From positions 248,001 through 312,000 of the forward strand of contig NZ_WHVL01000005.1 of assembly GCF_020622355.1 (NCBI RefSeq): a DNA stretch of 64,000 nt, read 5' to 3'. Shown here piece by piece: positions 35,632-43,764 of the stretch. The notes under the pieces were generated by a model. It saw only the letters and a program-made list of their open reading frames with translations, ran no database searches and was not told where the DNA came from. How positions within the stretch are numbered: the first letter of the stretch is position 1; every line of letters begins with the position of its first letter. The DNA comes from Vreelandella malpeensis. Lineage in GTDB: Bacteria; Pseudomonadota; Gammaproteobacteria; Pseudomonadales; Halomonadaceae. The position numbers and the translations under genes are program-made.

Positions 35632-36786
35632 CTATAGCTCGCCGGCGCCGTCGGCCAACACCCGCCGGGCGATGATCAGGCGCATGATCTCGTTGGTGCC
35701 TTCCAGGATGCGGTGTACCCGGGTATCGCGCACGAAGCGCTCCATCGGGTACTCCTTGATATAGCCGTTGCCGCCAAAAAGCTGCAGCGCCTCGTCGCAC
35801 ACCTTGAAGCCGATATCGGTGGCGAAACGCTTGGCCATGGCGCAGTAGGTCGGGGCATCCGGGTGTCCGGCGTCGAGTTTGGTCGCGGCTAGGCGCACCA
35901 ATTGGCGCGCGGCGACGAGCTCGGTGGCCATGTCGGCCAGGCGAAACTGCAGCGCCTGGAATTCCGCCAGCGCCCGACCAAACTGCTTGCGCTCGCGCAG
36001 GTAGTCGCGTGCCTCGTCAAGTGCCCGCTGGGCGGTGCCGATCGAGCAGGTGGCGATATTGATGCGCCCGCCGTCGAGCCCCTTCATGGCGATCCTGAAG
36101 CCCTCACCTTCGCGACCCAGTAGATGATCGGCCGGCACGCGTACGTTCTCGAAGGTCACCATGCGCGTGGGCTGGCTGTTCCAGCCCATCTTCTCCTCCT
36201 TGCGCCCGTAGCTGATGCCGGCGGTGGCGGCGTCCACGGCAAAGGCGGAGACGCCGCCGGCGCCTTCGCCGCCGGTGCGCGCCATCACCACCAGAATATC
36301 GGTGCTGCCGGCGCCGGAGATGAACATCTTGCTGCCGCTCAACACGTAATCGGCGCCGTCGCGCCTGGCGGTGGTCTTGAGCGAGGCGGCGTCCGATCCG
36401 GCGCCGGGTTCGGTCAGGCAGTACGATCCCAGAAGCTCGCCGGTCGCAAGCGCCGCACCCCAGCGCTCGATCACCTCGGGCCGGGCGTGGCTTGCCAGCA
36501 TCCAGGTGACCATGTTGTGAATGGTGAGATACGCCGTGGTCGAGGTGCAGCCCATGGAGAGCTGCTCGAAGATGAGGCTGGCATCAAGCCGTGAAAGGCC
36601 GAGTCCGCCGACACTCTCCGGCGCATAGAGCGAACAAAACCCGAGCTCGCCAGCCTTCTTGATCACATCGACCGGAAAGTGGGCGTCGCGATCCCACTCG
36701 GCGGCGTGAGGGGCCAGCTCCTTCTGGGCGAAGCTTCTGGCCATGTCGATGAAAGCGATCTGGTCATCGTTGGGCTCGAAATTCAT
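35632..36786 (-). CDS. Acyl-CoA dehydrogenase, probably isobutyryl-CoA dehydrogenase
   Basis: This 384-residue flavoprotein has the full acyl-CoA dehydrogenase fold. Segments include FAQKELAPHAAEWDRDAHFPVDVIKK, YCLTEPGAGSDAASLKT (FAD/substrate signature), GGRINIATCSIGTAQRALD, and QLFGGNGYIKEYPMERFVRDTRVHRILEGTNEIMR at the C-terminus. It heads the minus-strand run with HIBYL-CoA hydrolase and mmsB. This context makes isobutyryl-CoA (valine pathway) the likeliest substrate; a 2-methylbutyryl-CoA role cannot be excluded. GGAG precedes the ATG at 36786. A perfect LiuR-type palindrome lies 59 bp upstream. An enoyl-CoA hydratase for the intermediate step is not seen here. Confidence 0.88.
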   Translation of the reverse strand: MNFEPNDDQIAFIDMARSFAQKELAPHAAEWDRDAHFPVDVIKKAGELGFCSLYAPESVGGLGLSRLDASLIFEQLSMGCTSTTAYLTIHNMVTWMLASHARPEVIERWGAALATGELLGSYCLTEPGAGSDAASLKTTARRDGADYVLSGSKMFISGAGSTDILVVMARTGGEGAGGVSAFAVDAATAGISYGRKEEKMGWNSQPTRMVTFENVRVPADHLLGREGEGFRIAMKGLDGGRINIATCSIGTAQRALDEARDYLRERKQFGRALAEFQALQFRLADMATELVAARQLVRLAATKLDAGHPDAPTYCAMAKRFATDIGFKVCDEALQLFGGNGYIKEYPMERFVRDTRVHRILEGTNEIMRLIIARRVLADGAGEL

Positions 36787-36844
36787 GGCGGTTCTCCGTC
36801 CGAGCGGTGGTTGTTGTCGTCATGAAGAGCGCTTGAAAGCTTCA

Positions 36845-36860
36845 TTGACGTTAACGTCAA
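36845..36860. promoter_or_regulatory. LiuR-type palindromic operator before the valine operon
   Basis: TTGACGTTAACGTCAA is a perfect 16-bp palindrome lying 59 bp upstream of the acyl-CoA dehydrogenase start. It shares the core ACGTTAACGT with the site in front of liuR at 42031. I recall LiuR sites in proteobacteria having this form. It overlaps the probable promoter region, with AT-rich TTATAAT just beyond at 36862-36868. An unrelated inverted repeat GCGCACC/GGTGCGC flanks it upstream at 36882-36910. Confidence 0.75.
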
Positions 36861-36937
36861 CTTATAATCTAAGCACGCCCGGCGCACCACGACCTTCGGC
36901 GTAGGTGCGCAAGCCAAAAGGGGGCTGTCGGAACGCC

Positions 36938-37930
36938 CTATTTGAAGTTCTTGCGATAAAGCGCTGTCAGCTCCCCCACAATGCCACTACGAAAGCTCAA
37001 CACGCACACCACGAAAATCGCGCCCAGAATCACGCTCACCCAATTTCCCATGGGCGATTGGGCGAGCAGGTGCTGGAGGCTTACGACGAGCCCGGCCCCC
37101 GCGATCGGCCCCAGGAGCGTGCCTACCCCACCCAGCAGCGTCATCAGGATCACCTCGCCGGACATGTGCCAGTGGGCATCGGTGAGCGAGGCGAGCTGAA
37201 ACACGATGGTCTTGGTGGAACCGGCAAGCCCGGCCAGCGCCGCCGAGAGCACGAACGCCACGAGCTTGTAGGCATCGACGTTGTAGCCAAGCGAAATGGC
37301 CCGCGGTTCGTTCTCGCGGATCGCCTTGAGCACCTGGCCGAAGGGCGAGTGCACGGTGCGTTGAATGAGCGCAAAACCGAGCACGAAGATCGCGAAGACG
37401 ACGTAGTACATCGACAGGTGATTTCTCAAACTGATGATGCCGAACAGCTCGCCGCGCGGCACGCCGTGCAGGCCATCCTCGCCGCCGGTGAACGGCGCCT
37501 GTATAAAGAAAAAGAACATCAGCTGGGCCAGCGCCAGGGTCACCATGGCGAAATAGATCCCCTGGCGGCGAATCGACAGCACCCCGAACAGAGCACCCAA
37601 GAGCGTCGCGCAGAGCGTACCTGCCAGAATGCCGAGCTCCGGGGTAAGACCCGGGTAGCTTGCCAGCAAATATCCGGTCACGTAGCCGCCGGTGGCCAGA
37701 AACGCCGCGTGGCCAAAGGACAAGAGCCCGGCGTAGCCCAGCAGCAGGTTGAAGGCACAGGCGAACAGCGCAAAACAGAGAATCTTCATCAGAAAGACCG
37801 GGTAGGCCAGAAACGGCGCCACCAACCCAAGTGCCAAAAGCGCTGCGTACAAAAGCGCTCGACGCTGGCCGGCCCGGCGTTTTCTTTTTGCGACCACCCT
37901 TGGCGCGCTTAGCGTTGTGGAGTCCGACAT
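36938..37930 (-). CDS. livM: Branched-chain amino acid ABC transporter permease LivM
   Basis: The 330-residue inner-membrane protein has about 8-10 helices. The LivM features are LGYAGLLSFGHAAFLATGGYVTGYLL, the coupling-loop region VHSPFGQVLKAIRENEPRAISLGYNV, and GGVGTLLGPIAGAGLVV. It forms the translocation pore with LivH. AAAGGAGG lies just before the ATG at 37930, inside the 3' end of livH, with 2 bp between the genes. A longer open frame to 38341 reads into livH out of frame and is spurious. It is the last gene of the importer operon. Confidence 0.93.
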   Translation of the reverse strand: MSDSTTLSAPRVVAKRKRRAGQRRALLYAALLALGLVAPFLAYPVFLMKILCFALFACAFNLLLGYAGLLSFGHAAFLATGGYVTGYLLASYPGLTPELGILAGTLCATLLGALFGVLSIRRQGIYFAMVTLALAQLMFFFFIQAPFTGGEDGLHGVPRGELFGIISLRNHLSMYYVVFAIFVLGFALIQRTVHSPFGQVLKAIRENEPRAISLGYNVDAYKLVAFVLSAALAGLAGSTKTIVFQLASLTDAHWHMSGEVILMTLLGGVGTLLGPIAGAGLVVSLQHLLAQSPMGNWVSVILGAIFVVCVLSFRSGIVGELTALYRKNFK

Positions 37931-37932
37931 GG

Positions 37933-38820
37933 CTATGCCTCCTTTCCAAAAAGCCCGGCCGGGCGCAGCATGAGCACCAGGATCATCACCAGAAAGATCA
38001 CGGTATTGGCGGCCTCCGGGTAGTACACCTTGGTCAGCCCTTCGATGACGCCCATGCCGAGCCCGGTGAGAATGGCGCCCAGAATCGAACCCATACCGCC
38101 GATCACCACCACCGCGAAGACCACGATCAGAAGGCTCGACCCCATGGTCGGCGACACCGGATACAGCGGTGCTGCGAGCACCCCGGCAAAGGCAGCAAGC
38201 CCTACGCCGAAGCCGTAGGTGAGCGTGATCAGTAGCGGCACGTTGACGCCGAAGGCCTGCATCAGCTGGGAGTTCTCGGTGCCCGCGCGCAGGTAGGCGC
38301 CAAGGCGCGTACGCTCGATCATGAACCAGGTAAAAAGGCACATGGCGAGCGCTGCCACCAGCACCCAGGCACGGTAGGTGGGCAGGAACATGAAGCCCAG
38401 GTTCAAGCCGCCCTGAAGAATTTCCGGTGTAGCGTAGCGCGCCCCGGAAACGCCGAAGAAGTTGATCAGCGTGCCCTCGAAGATCAGCGCCAAGCCAAAG
38501 GTCAGCAAAAGCCCGTACAGGTGATCCAGATGCGCGATGCGGCGCAGCAGAAAGCGCTCGATGAGCATGCTGAGCCCGCCCACCGTGAGCGGCACCAGCA
38601 CGAGCGCCAGCCAGTAGTTGATGCCGAGATAGTTGAACGCCAGAAGTGCCGCGAAGGCGCCGAGCATGTACTGGGCGCCGTGGGCGAAGTTGACGATTTT
38701 CAACAGTCCGAAGATCACCGCCAGCCCCAGACTCAAGAGCGCGTAGAAAGCGCCGTTGACCAGCCCCAGCGTCAGCTGACCCATGAACACCGCCATGGGC
38801 ACGCCGAATATCATCGTCAT
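37933..38820 (-). CDS. livH: Branched-chain amino acid ABC transporter permease LivH
   Basis: This 295-residue inner-membrane permease has about 8 helices. The LivH hallmarks are FYALLSLGLAVIFGLLKIVNFAHGAQYMLGAF, RTRLGAYLRAGTENSQLMQAFGVN (coupling loop), and GGMGSILGAILTGLGMGVIEGL. It partners LivM and is energised by LivF/LivG. It starts 49 bp after the substrate-binding protein gene. Confidence 0.93.
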   Translation of the reverse strand: MTMIFGVPMAVFMGQLTLGLVNGAFYALLSLGLAVIFGLLKIVNFAHGAQYMLGAFAALLAFNYLGINYWLALVLVPLTVGGLSMLIERFLLRRIAHLDHLYGLLLTFGLALIFEGTLINFFGVSGARYATPEILQGGLNLGFMFLPTYRAWVLVAALAMCLFTWFMIERTRLGAYLRAGTENSQLMQAFGVNVPLLITLTYGFGVGLAAFAGVLAAPLYPVSPTMGSSLLIVVFAVVVIGGMGSILGAILTGLGMGVIEGLTKVYYPEAANTVIFLVMILVLMLRPAGLFGKEA

Positions 38821-38869
38821 TGCGATCTCTCCTTCCCCCGGGGCGACGCGGTCGCCGCCCCGTGCCTGA

Positions 38870-40102
38870 TCAGTTTTGCACCAGCTTGCACTGGCTTTCG
38901 GAGAGCGGGCGGTAGGCCTGTTCTGCGGGAATGGTGCTGAGGATCTCGTACAGGTCCCACTCGCCGGTGGACTCCTCGGGCGTTTTCACCTGGGCCAGGT
39001 ACATGTCGTGCACCATGCGGCCGTCTTCGCGAATGCGCCCGTTGCGGGCGAAGAAGTCGTTGATCGGCTGTGACGCCATCTGCGCGCGAACCGCTTGGGC
39101 GTCATCGGTACCGGCGGCCTGAACGGCCTCGAGATAGTGCATGGTGCTCGAGTAGATGCCCGCTTGCACCATGGTCGGCATGCTGCCTACTTCATCGAAG
39201 TAGCGCTGGGCCCACTCGCGGGCCTGATCGTCCATGTCCCAGTACCAGCCGGTGGTGAGCAGCAGGTTCTGGGTAGCCTCGAGCCCCAGGGCGTGCACGT
39301 CGTTCAAGAAGATCAGAAGCCCCGCCAGCTGCTGGCCGGACTGGGTGAGGCCGAACTGGCTGGCGGTGGTGATGGCGTTGACCGTGTCCGCACCGGCGTT
39401 GGCCAGCCCCACGATCTTCGCCCCGGAGCCTTGGGCCTGAAGAATGTAGGAAGAGAAGTCGCTGGTCGGGAACGGGTGGCGCACGCTACCGACGACCTCG
39501 CCGCCGCTCTCCTCGACCACGCGGGTCACGTCGGCTTCCAGCGCATGGCCGAAAGCGTAGTCCGCGGTAAGCAGGAACCAGCTGTCGCCGCCCTGCTCGA
39601 CCACCGCCCGGGCGGTGCCGTTGGCCAGCGGGTAGGTGTCGTAGACCCAGTGGATATGGTTGGGTGTGCAGTGCTCGTTGGTCACGCTCGAGGCCGCCGA
39701 CCCGGAGACGATGCCCAGCCGGTCGTTCTCCTCGAGCACCTTGGTCACGGCGATGGTGACCGACGAGGCGACCAGCCCCGCGACCATGTCGACGTTACGC
39801 TGGTCGATCCACTCGCGCACGGTGTTGGCACCGACATCGGCGCTGTTGCGATCGTCGGCACTAAACAGCACGATCGGCGCGCCGTTGACGCTGCCGCCGA
39901 AGTCCGCTACCGCCATTTCAAGTGCAGTCAACCCGCCCGGCCCCGCCAGATCGCGGTAGGTGCCGGACATGTCGGCCAGATAGCCGATACGCACCTCGCC
40001 ATCGCTGATCTCGGCCTGGGCCGATGTCGTGGCGGCGGCCGCCGCGAATGCGATACTCGTTACCAGCGCTTTTCTGGGCATTGTCATCTTCTGCGTCATC
40101 AT
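38870..40102 (-). CDS. Periplasmic branched-chain amino acid-type substrate-binding protein
   Basis: This 410-residue Leu/Ile/Val-type binding protein has a signal peptide (MPRKALVTSIAFAAAAATTSAQA, cleavage predicted after AQA near residue 30). The family start follows (EISDGEVRIGYLADMSGTYRDLAGPGGLTALEMAV). It would capture the amino acid in the periplasm and deliver it to LivHM. Neighbouring liu and valine-catabolic genes support leucine, isoleucine or valine. Binding proteins of this family also take amides or aromatics, so the substrate remains inferred. Three in-frame ATGs crowd the start (40102, 40099, 40084); I keep the first. It lies between livF (81 bp gap) and livH. Confidence 0.88.
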   Translation of the reverse strand: MMTQKMTMPRKALVTSIAFAAAAATTSAQAEISDGEVRIGYLADMSGTYRDLAGPGGLTALEMAVADFGGSVNGAPIVLFSADDRNSADVGANTVREWIDQRNVDMVAGLVASSVTIAVTKVLEENDRLGIVSGSAASSVTNEHCTPNHIHWVYDTYPLANGTARAVVEQGGDSWFLLTADYAFGHALEADVTRVVEESGGEVVGSVRHPFPTSDFSSYILQAQGSGAKIVGLANAGADTVNAITTASQFGLTQSGQQLAGLLIFLNDVHALGLEATQNLLLTTGWYWDMDDQAREWAQRYFDEVGSMPTMVQAGIYSSTMHYLEAVQAAGTDDAQAVRAQMASQPINDFFARNGRIREDGRMVHDMYLAQVKTPEESTGEWDLYEILSTIPAEQAYRPLSESQCKLVQN

Positions 40103-40183
40103 CCACTCCCGGCCATGGGCCTTTGTTGTTGTCGTATTGAGGGTATTGCGGCCTTACCTGTCGTTGTTCTCGGTCGCCAAGCG

Positions 40184-40945
40184 TTACACGCCGAGCAGCG
40201 AATGGAGGTGCTGGCGCCTGCCGGCCAGCTCCAACGCACTGATTTCCTCGATGATCTCGCCGTGCTCCATGACGAAGTGACGATCCGCTAGCGGTGCGGC
40301 GAAGCGAAAGTTCTGCTCGACCAGCACGATGGTCATGCCGCTTGCCTTGAGCTTGACCAGCACCTCGCCGAGCTTCTGGACGATGACCGGCGCCAGCCCC
40401 TCGGTGATCTCGTCGAGCAGCAGGATGCGCGCACCGGTGCGCAGAATGCGCGCCATGGCCAGCATCTGCTGCTCGCCGCCGGACAGCCGGGTGCCCTGGC
40501 TCTTACGCCGCTCATGAAGATTGGGAAACATCGCGTAGATGGCATCCAGGCTCATGCCGCCGGAGCTGACCGTGGGCGGCAGCAGCAGGTTTTCGTGAAC
40601 GTCGAGGCTTGCAAAGATCCCCCGCTCCTCCGGACAGTAGCCCACGCCCAGCCGCGGCACGTGGTGCGGCTTCATGCCGAGTGTCTCTTTACCGCCGATG
40701 ACGATCGACCCGCTGCGCCGGCCCACCATGTTCATGATCGCCTTGAGCGTGGTGCTGCGCCCGGCGCCGTTGCGACCCAGGAGCGTAACGAGTTCGCCCT
40801 CCTTGACGTTCATGTTCACGCCGTGAAGGATGTGCGACTCACCGTAGAAGGCGTGGAGATCGGTAATCTTGAGAATGTCCCGCGCGCGAGTCGCGCTCGA
40901 GGCCTCGCTTGTTTGACGAGTGGCCTCGCCGCTTTCGCTGATCAT
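40184..40945 (-). CDS. livF: Branched-chain amino acid ABC transporter ATPase LivF
   Basis: This 253-residue ATPase has the ABC motifs: Walker A GRNGAGRSTT, signature LSGGEQQMLAMARIL, Walker B ILLLDEITEGL, and the switch histidine as VEQN. Walker A has Arg where Lys is normal (GRNGAGRST instead of GxGKST). This is an unusual substitution, though the residue is basic. An extended N-terminus of about 25 residues precedes LKITDLHAFYGESHIL. Its start overlaps the livG stop by 4 bp (ATGA). Confidence 0.92.
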   Translation of the reverse strand: MISESGEATRQTSEASSATRARDILKITDLHAFYGESHILHGVNMNVKEGELVTLLGRNGAGRSTTLKAIMNMVGRRSGSIVIGGKETLGMKPHHVPRLGVGYCPEERGIFASLDVHENLLLPPTVSSGGMSLDAIYAMFPNLHERRKSQGTRLSGGEQQMLAMARILRTGARILLLDEITEGLAPVIVQKLGEVLVKLKASGMTIVLVEQNFRFAAPLADRHFVMEHGEIIEEISALELAGRRQHLHSLLGV

Positions 40946-41745
40946 GCGCTCGCCCTCTCGCTGGGGGCTTCGTCATCGCCGATTTCGCTGCCCATGTACG
41001 CCTCGCGCACCCGCGGGTCCTGCGACACGCTTTTATAGTCGCCTTCTGCCAGCACCGCGCCGCGCGCCAGCACCGTGATGCGATCGCAGAGCCGGCTGAC
41101 CACACTCAGGTTGTGCTCCACCATCAGCACCGTACGCCCTTTCGCTACGCGCTTGATCAGCGCCACGATTCGGTCGACGTCCTCGGCACCCATACCCTGG
41201 GTGGGCTCGTCGAGCAGCATCACGTCCGGGTCCAGCGCCAAGGTGGTGGCAAGCTCCAGCGCCCGTTTGCGCCCGTAGGGCATCTCGACGGTTAGCGTAT
41301 CGGCGTACTCGGCAAGCCCCACTTCCTCGAGCAGCTCGAGCGCACGCGCGTTGAGCGGCGAAAGCGTTCTTTCCGACTTCCAGAAGTGAAACGAGGTGCC
41401 CAAGGGGCGTTGCAGCGCCACCCGCACGTTCTCGAGCGCACTCATGTGGGCGAACACCGCCGAAATCTGAAACGAGCGCACCAGCCCCAGCCGGGCGATC
41501 TGGTTCGCCTTGAGTGGGGTGATCGGCTTGCCGCGATAGAGAATCTCGCCCCGGGTGGGCGGCAGGAATTTGGTGAGCAGGTTGAATACGGTGGTCTTGC
41601 CGGCGCCGTTGGGACCGATCAGCGCGTGGATATGGCCCTCCTGCACTTGCAGATCGACCCCATCCACCGCCGTGAAACCGCGAAAGGTCTTGGTAAGGTT
41701 CCGGGTTTCCAGTACGGGTGGCGAGGCACTTGCGTCAACGCTCAT
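40942..41745 (-). CDS. livG: Branched-chain amino acid ABC transporter ATPase LivG
   Basis: The 267-residue ATPase has Walker A GPNGAGKTT, signature region MPYGRKRALELATTLAL, Walker B VMLLDEPTQGM, and the VEHN switch. The longer linker between Walker A and the signature (FHFWKSERTLSPLNARALELL) is typical of LivG. AAGGACTGTCCTC precedes the ATG at 41745. The frame is open a further 53 codons upstream but without homology. It is the first gene of livG-livF-SBP-livH-livM. A degenerate LiuR-like site lies about 120 bp upstream. Confidence 0.93.
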   Translation of the reverse strand: MSVDASASPPVLETRNLTKTFRGFTAVDGVDLQVQEGHIHALIGPNGAGKTTVFNLLTKFLPPTRGEILYRGKPITPLKANQIARLGLVRSFQISAVFAHMSALENVRVALQRPLGTSFHFWKSERTLSPLNARALELLEEVGLAEYADTLTVEMPYGRKRALELATTLALDPDVMLLDEPTQGMGAEDVDRIVALIKRVAKGRTVLMVEHNLSVVSRLCDRITVLARGAVLAEGDYKSVSQDPRVREAYMGSEIGDDEAPSERASA

Positions 41746-42098
41746 GAGGACAGTCCTTGATGATCGAGAATTATTGTTATTCGGTATCGAGCCTGCCCAT
41801 CGCGATAGGCGGGGCTTTCGTGGGAAAAGGTGGCAAGCCCTGTTGTCGATATTCTGGGCCGCACCTTTACCTTCACGTAAGGTACAGATGCAACCTAGCA
41901 ACACGCCACCGCCACTGACAATTACAACTTTGGTCCAAGCAAGTATCGATAATCCGCTAACGAAATTATAAGCTTAGCTTTTACAATTGGTTAACCCATA
42001 ACCCTCTCATCAAGACTCAGAAAGACTTTCTTTACGTTAACGTAAACTTGTTTTAGCCTCAGGTCAGATGACCGTAACACCGCCACGAGACATGTCCC
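41746..42098. promoter_or_regulatory. Divergent control region between livG and liuR
   Basis: This 353-bp gene-free, AT-rich stretch separates the two divergent operons. It holds a perfect LiuR-type palindrome at 42031-42046 (TTTACGTTAACGTAAA) nearer liuR. A weaker copy lies at 41866-41881 (TTTACCTTCACGTAAG, 13 of 16 bases the same) nearer livG. The middle (about 41935-42000) is the least GC-rich part and is likely to hold the promoters, but no convincing -35/-10 pair could be fixed by eye. No small gene was seen. Confidence 0.7.
42031..42046. promoter_or_regulatory. LiuR operator (perfect palindrome) before liuR
   Basis: TTTACGTTAACGTAAA is exactly self-complementary and lies 52 bp before the liuR start. 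It shares the core ACGTTAACGT with 36845-36860. It is probably bound by the MerR-family protein encoded just downstream, giving autoregulation of the liu operon. Confidence 0.78.
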
Positions 42099-42518
42099 AT
42101 GAGCAAGACCTACTCGATCAGCGAGCTGGCCACCGAATTCGACGTCACCACGCGCAGCATCCGTTTCTACGAGGACCAGGAGCTTCTGCGGCCCGCGCGT
42201 CGTGGCCAGACCCGCATCTACAGCAGCAAGGATCGCGTGCGCTTGAAGCTCACCCTGCGCGGCAAGCGTCTGGGCCTTTCGCTTGCCGAGATTCGCGAGC
42301 TGTTCGAGCTGTGGGACGAAACCCGCAGCGGCAGCGAGAAGCAGCTCCAGCTCATGCTGGCCAAGATCGGCGAGCGCCGGGCGGCGCTGGAGCAGCAGAT
42401 GAAGGACATCACCATGGTGCAGCTCGAGCTCGAAAGCGCCGAGATCCGCTGCCGCCAGGCGCTCGAGGAGCTCAACCAAAAGCGAAGTGACGAACAGCGC
42501 CCCCGAGCGTCGGGCTGA
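42099..42518 (+). CDS. liuR: MerR-family regulator of leucine/isovalerate utilisation, LiuR
   Basis: The 139-residue protein has the MerR winged helix (YSISELATEFDVTTRSIRFYEDQELLRPARRGQTRIYSSKDRVRLKL). A C-terminal coiled dimerisation helix of about 50 residues follows (KIGERRAALEQQMKDITMVQLELESAE). There are no metal-binding cysteines, so it is not a metal sensor. It is the first gene before liuA (67 bp gap). This order and the DNA sites at 42031, 41866 and 36845 match the LiuR regulon logic known in other proteobacteria. Its inducer is probably a CoA intermediate of the pathway (inference). Confidence 0.9.
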   Translation: MSKTYSISELATEFDVTTRSIRFYEDQELLRPARRGQTRIYSSKDRVRLKLTLRGKRLGLSLAEIRELFELWDETRSGSEKQLQLMLAKIGERRAALEQQMKDITMVQLELESAEIRCRQALEELNQKRSDEQRPRASG

Positions 42519-42585
42519 CCATCCCGCCCTCGGCAGCGTGGCACCTTCACGAACCAACAATTCCACAAGATTCAGGTGATCGACG

Positions 42586-43755
42586 ATGCACTCTCTCTAC
42601 ACGGAACTCGATTTCGGCCTCGATGAGGACATGAACATGCTGCGTCGGGAGGTGAACGCCTTCGCCACCCGCGAGATCGCCCCCCGCGCCGCCGAAATCG
42701 ACCGGCAGAACGAATTCCCCGCTGATCTGTGGCAGAAGTTCGGCGAATTGGGGCTTCTGGGCATCACGGTTTCCGAGGAGGACGGCGGCAGCGGCATGGG
42801 CTATCTCGCCCACTGCATCGCCATGGAGGAGATTTCGCGTGCCAGCGCCTCGGTGGCGCTCTCCTATGGAGCGCACTCCAATCTTTGCGTGAACCAGATC
42901 AAGCGTAACGCTTCGCCCGAGCAGAAAGCGAGGTACCTGCCGAAACTGATCAGCGGCGAGCACGTGGGGGCGCTGGCCATGTCCGAGCCCGGCGCGGGGT
43001 CGGACGTCGTTTCGATGAAGCTTCGCGCCGAGAAGCGCGGCGACAGGTACGTGCTCAACGGCAACAAGATGTGGATCACCAACGGTCCGGACGCCGACGT
43101 ACTGGTGGTCTACGCCAAGACCGACCCAGCGGCGGGCTCCAAGGGCATCACTACCTTCTTGATCGAAAAGGGCATGCCGGGCTTCTCGACCGCGCAGAAG
43201 CTCGACAAGCTGGGCATGCGCGGCTCGAACACCTGCGAGCTGGTGTTTCAGGAGTGCGAAGTGCCCGAAGAGAACGTGCTTGGCGAGGTCGGCAAGGGCG
43301 TGCGCGTGCTGATGAGCGGGCTCGATTACGAACGCACGGTGCTCGCCGCCGGGCCGATCGGCATCATGCAGGCGGCAATGGACGTAGTGGTGCCCTACAT
43401 CCACGAGCGCCAGCAGTTCGGCCAATCCATCGGCGAGTTCCAGCTCGTTCAGGGCAAGGTGGCGGACATGTACACCACGCTCAACGCCTGCCGGGCGTAC
43501 CTCTACACCGTGGCCCGCGCTTGCGACCGCGACCAGACCTCACGCAAGGACGCCGCCGGGGTGATTCTCTACTGCGCCGAAAAGGCAACGCAGATGGCGC
43601 TCGACGCCATTCAGCTGCTCGGCGGCAATGGCTACATCAACGAGTACCCTACCGGGCGGCTTCTGCGCGATGCCAAGCTCTACGAGATCGGCGCCGGTAC
43701 CAGCGAGATTCGCCGCATGCTGATCGGCCGCGAATTGTTCAACGAAAGCCGCTGA
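42586..43755 (+). CDS. liuA: Isovaleryl-CoA dehydrogenase
   Basis: This 389-residue acyl-CoA dehydrogenase is predicted to oxidise isovaleryl-CoA to 3-methylcrotonyl-CoA with FAD. Key segments are [94 protein letters not shown] and [35 protein letters not shown]. The [10 protein letters not shown] segment is typical of isovaleryl-CoA dehydrogenases. It sits directly upstream of the methylcrotonyl-CoA carboxylase beta gene (9 bp gap), which fixes its pathway. Confidence 0.95.
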   Translation: MHSLYTELDFGLDEDMNMLRREVNAFATREIAPRAAEIDRQNEFPADLWQKFGELGLLGITVSEEDGGSGMGYLAHCIAMEEISRASASVALSYGAHSNLCVNQIKRNASPEQKARYLPKLISGEHVGALAMSEPGAGSDVVSMKLRAEKRGDRYVLNGNKMWITNGPDADVLVVYAKTDPAAGSKGITTFLIEKGMPGFSTAQKLDKLGMRGSNTCELVFQECEVPEENVLGEVGKGVRVLMSGLDYERTVLAAGPIGIMQAAMDVVVPYIHERQQFGQSIGEFQLVQGKVADMYTTLNACRAYLYTVARACDRDQTSRKDAAGVILYCAEKATQMALDAIQLLGGNGYINEYPTGRLLRDAKLYEIGAGTSEIRRMLIGRELFNESR

Positions 43756-43764
43756 GGAGGCGCG

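Noticed and set aside
37931..38341. N-terminal extension of livM
   Set aside because: The extra 137 codons lie in livH read in another frame. The livM ATG at 37930 has its own AAAGGAGG.
39095..40291. 398-codon plus-strand frame opposite the Liv binding protein
   Set aside because: Antisense to a signal-peptide-bearing binding protein in a clear operon; no supporting motifs.
41831..41846. Possible sigma-54 promoter (TGGCAAG...TTGT) near livG
   Set aside because: The spacing between GG and TT(G) is one base too long, the GC of the -12 box is missing, and it points away from livG.
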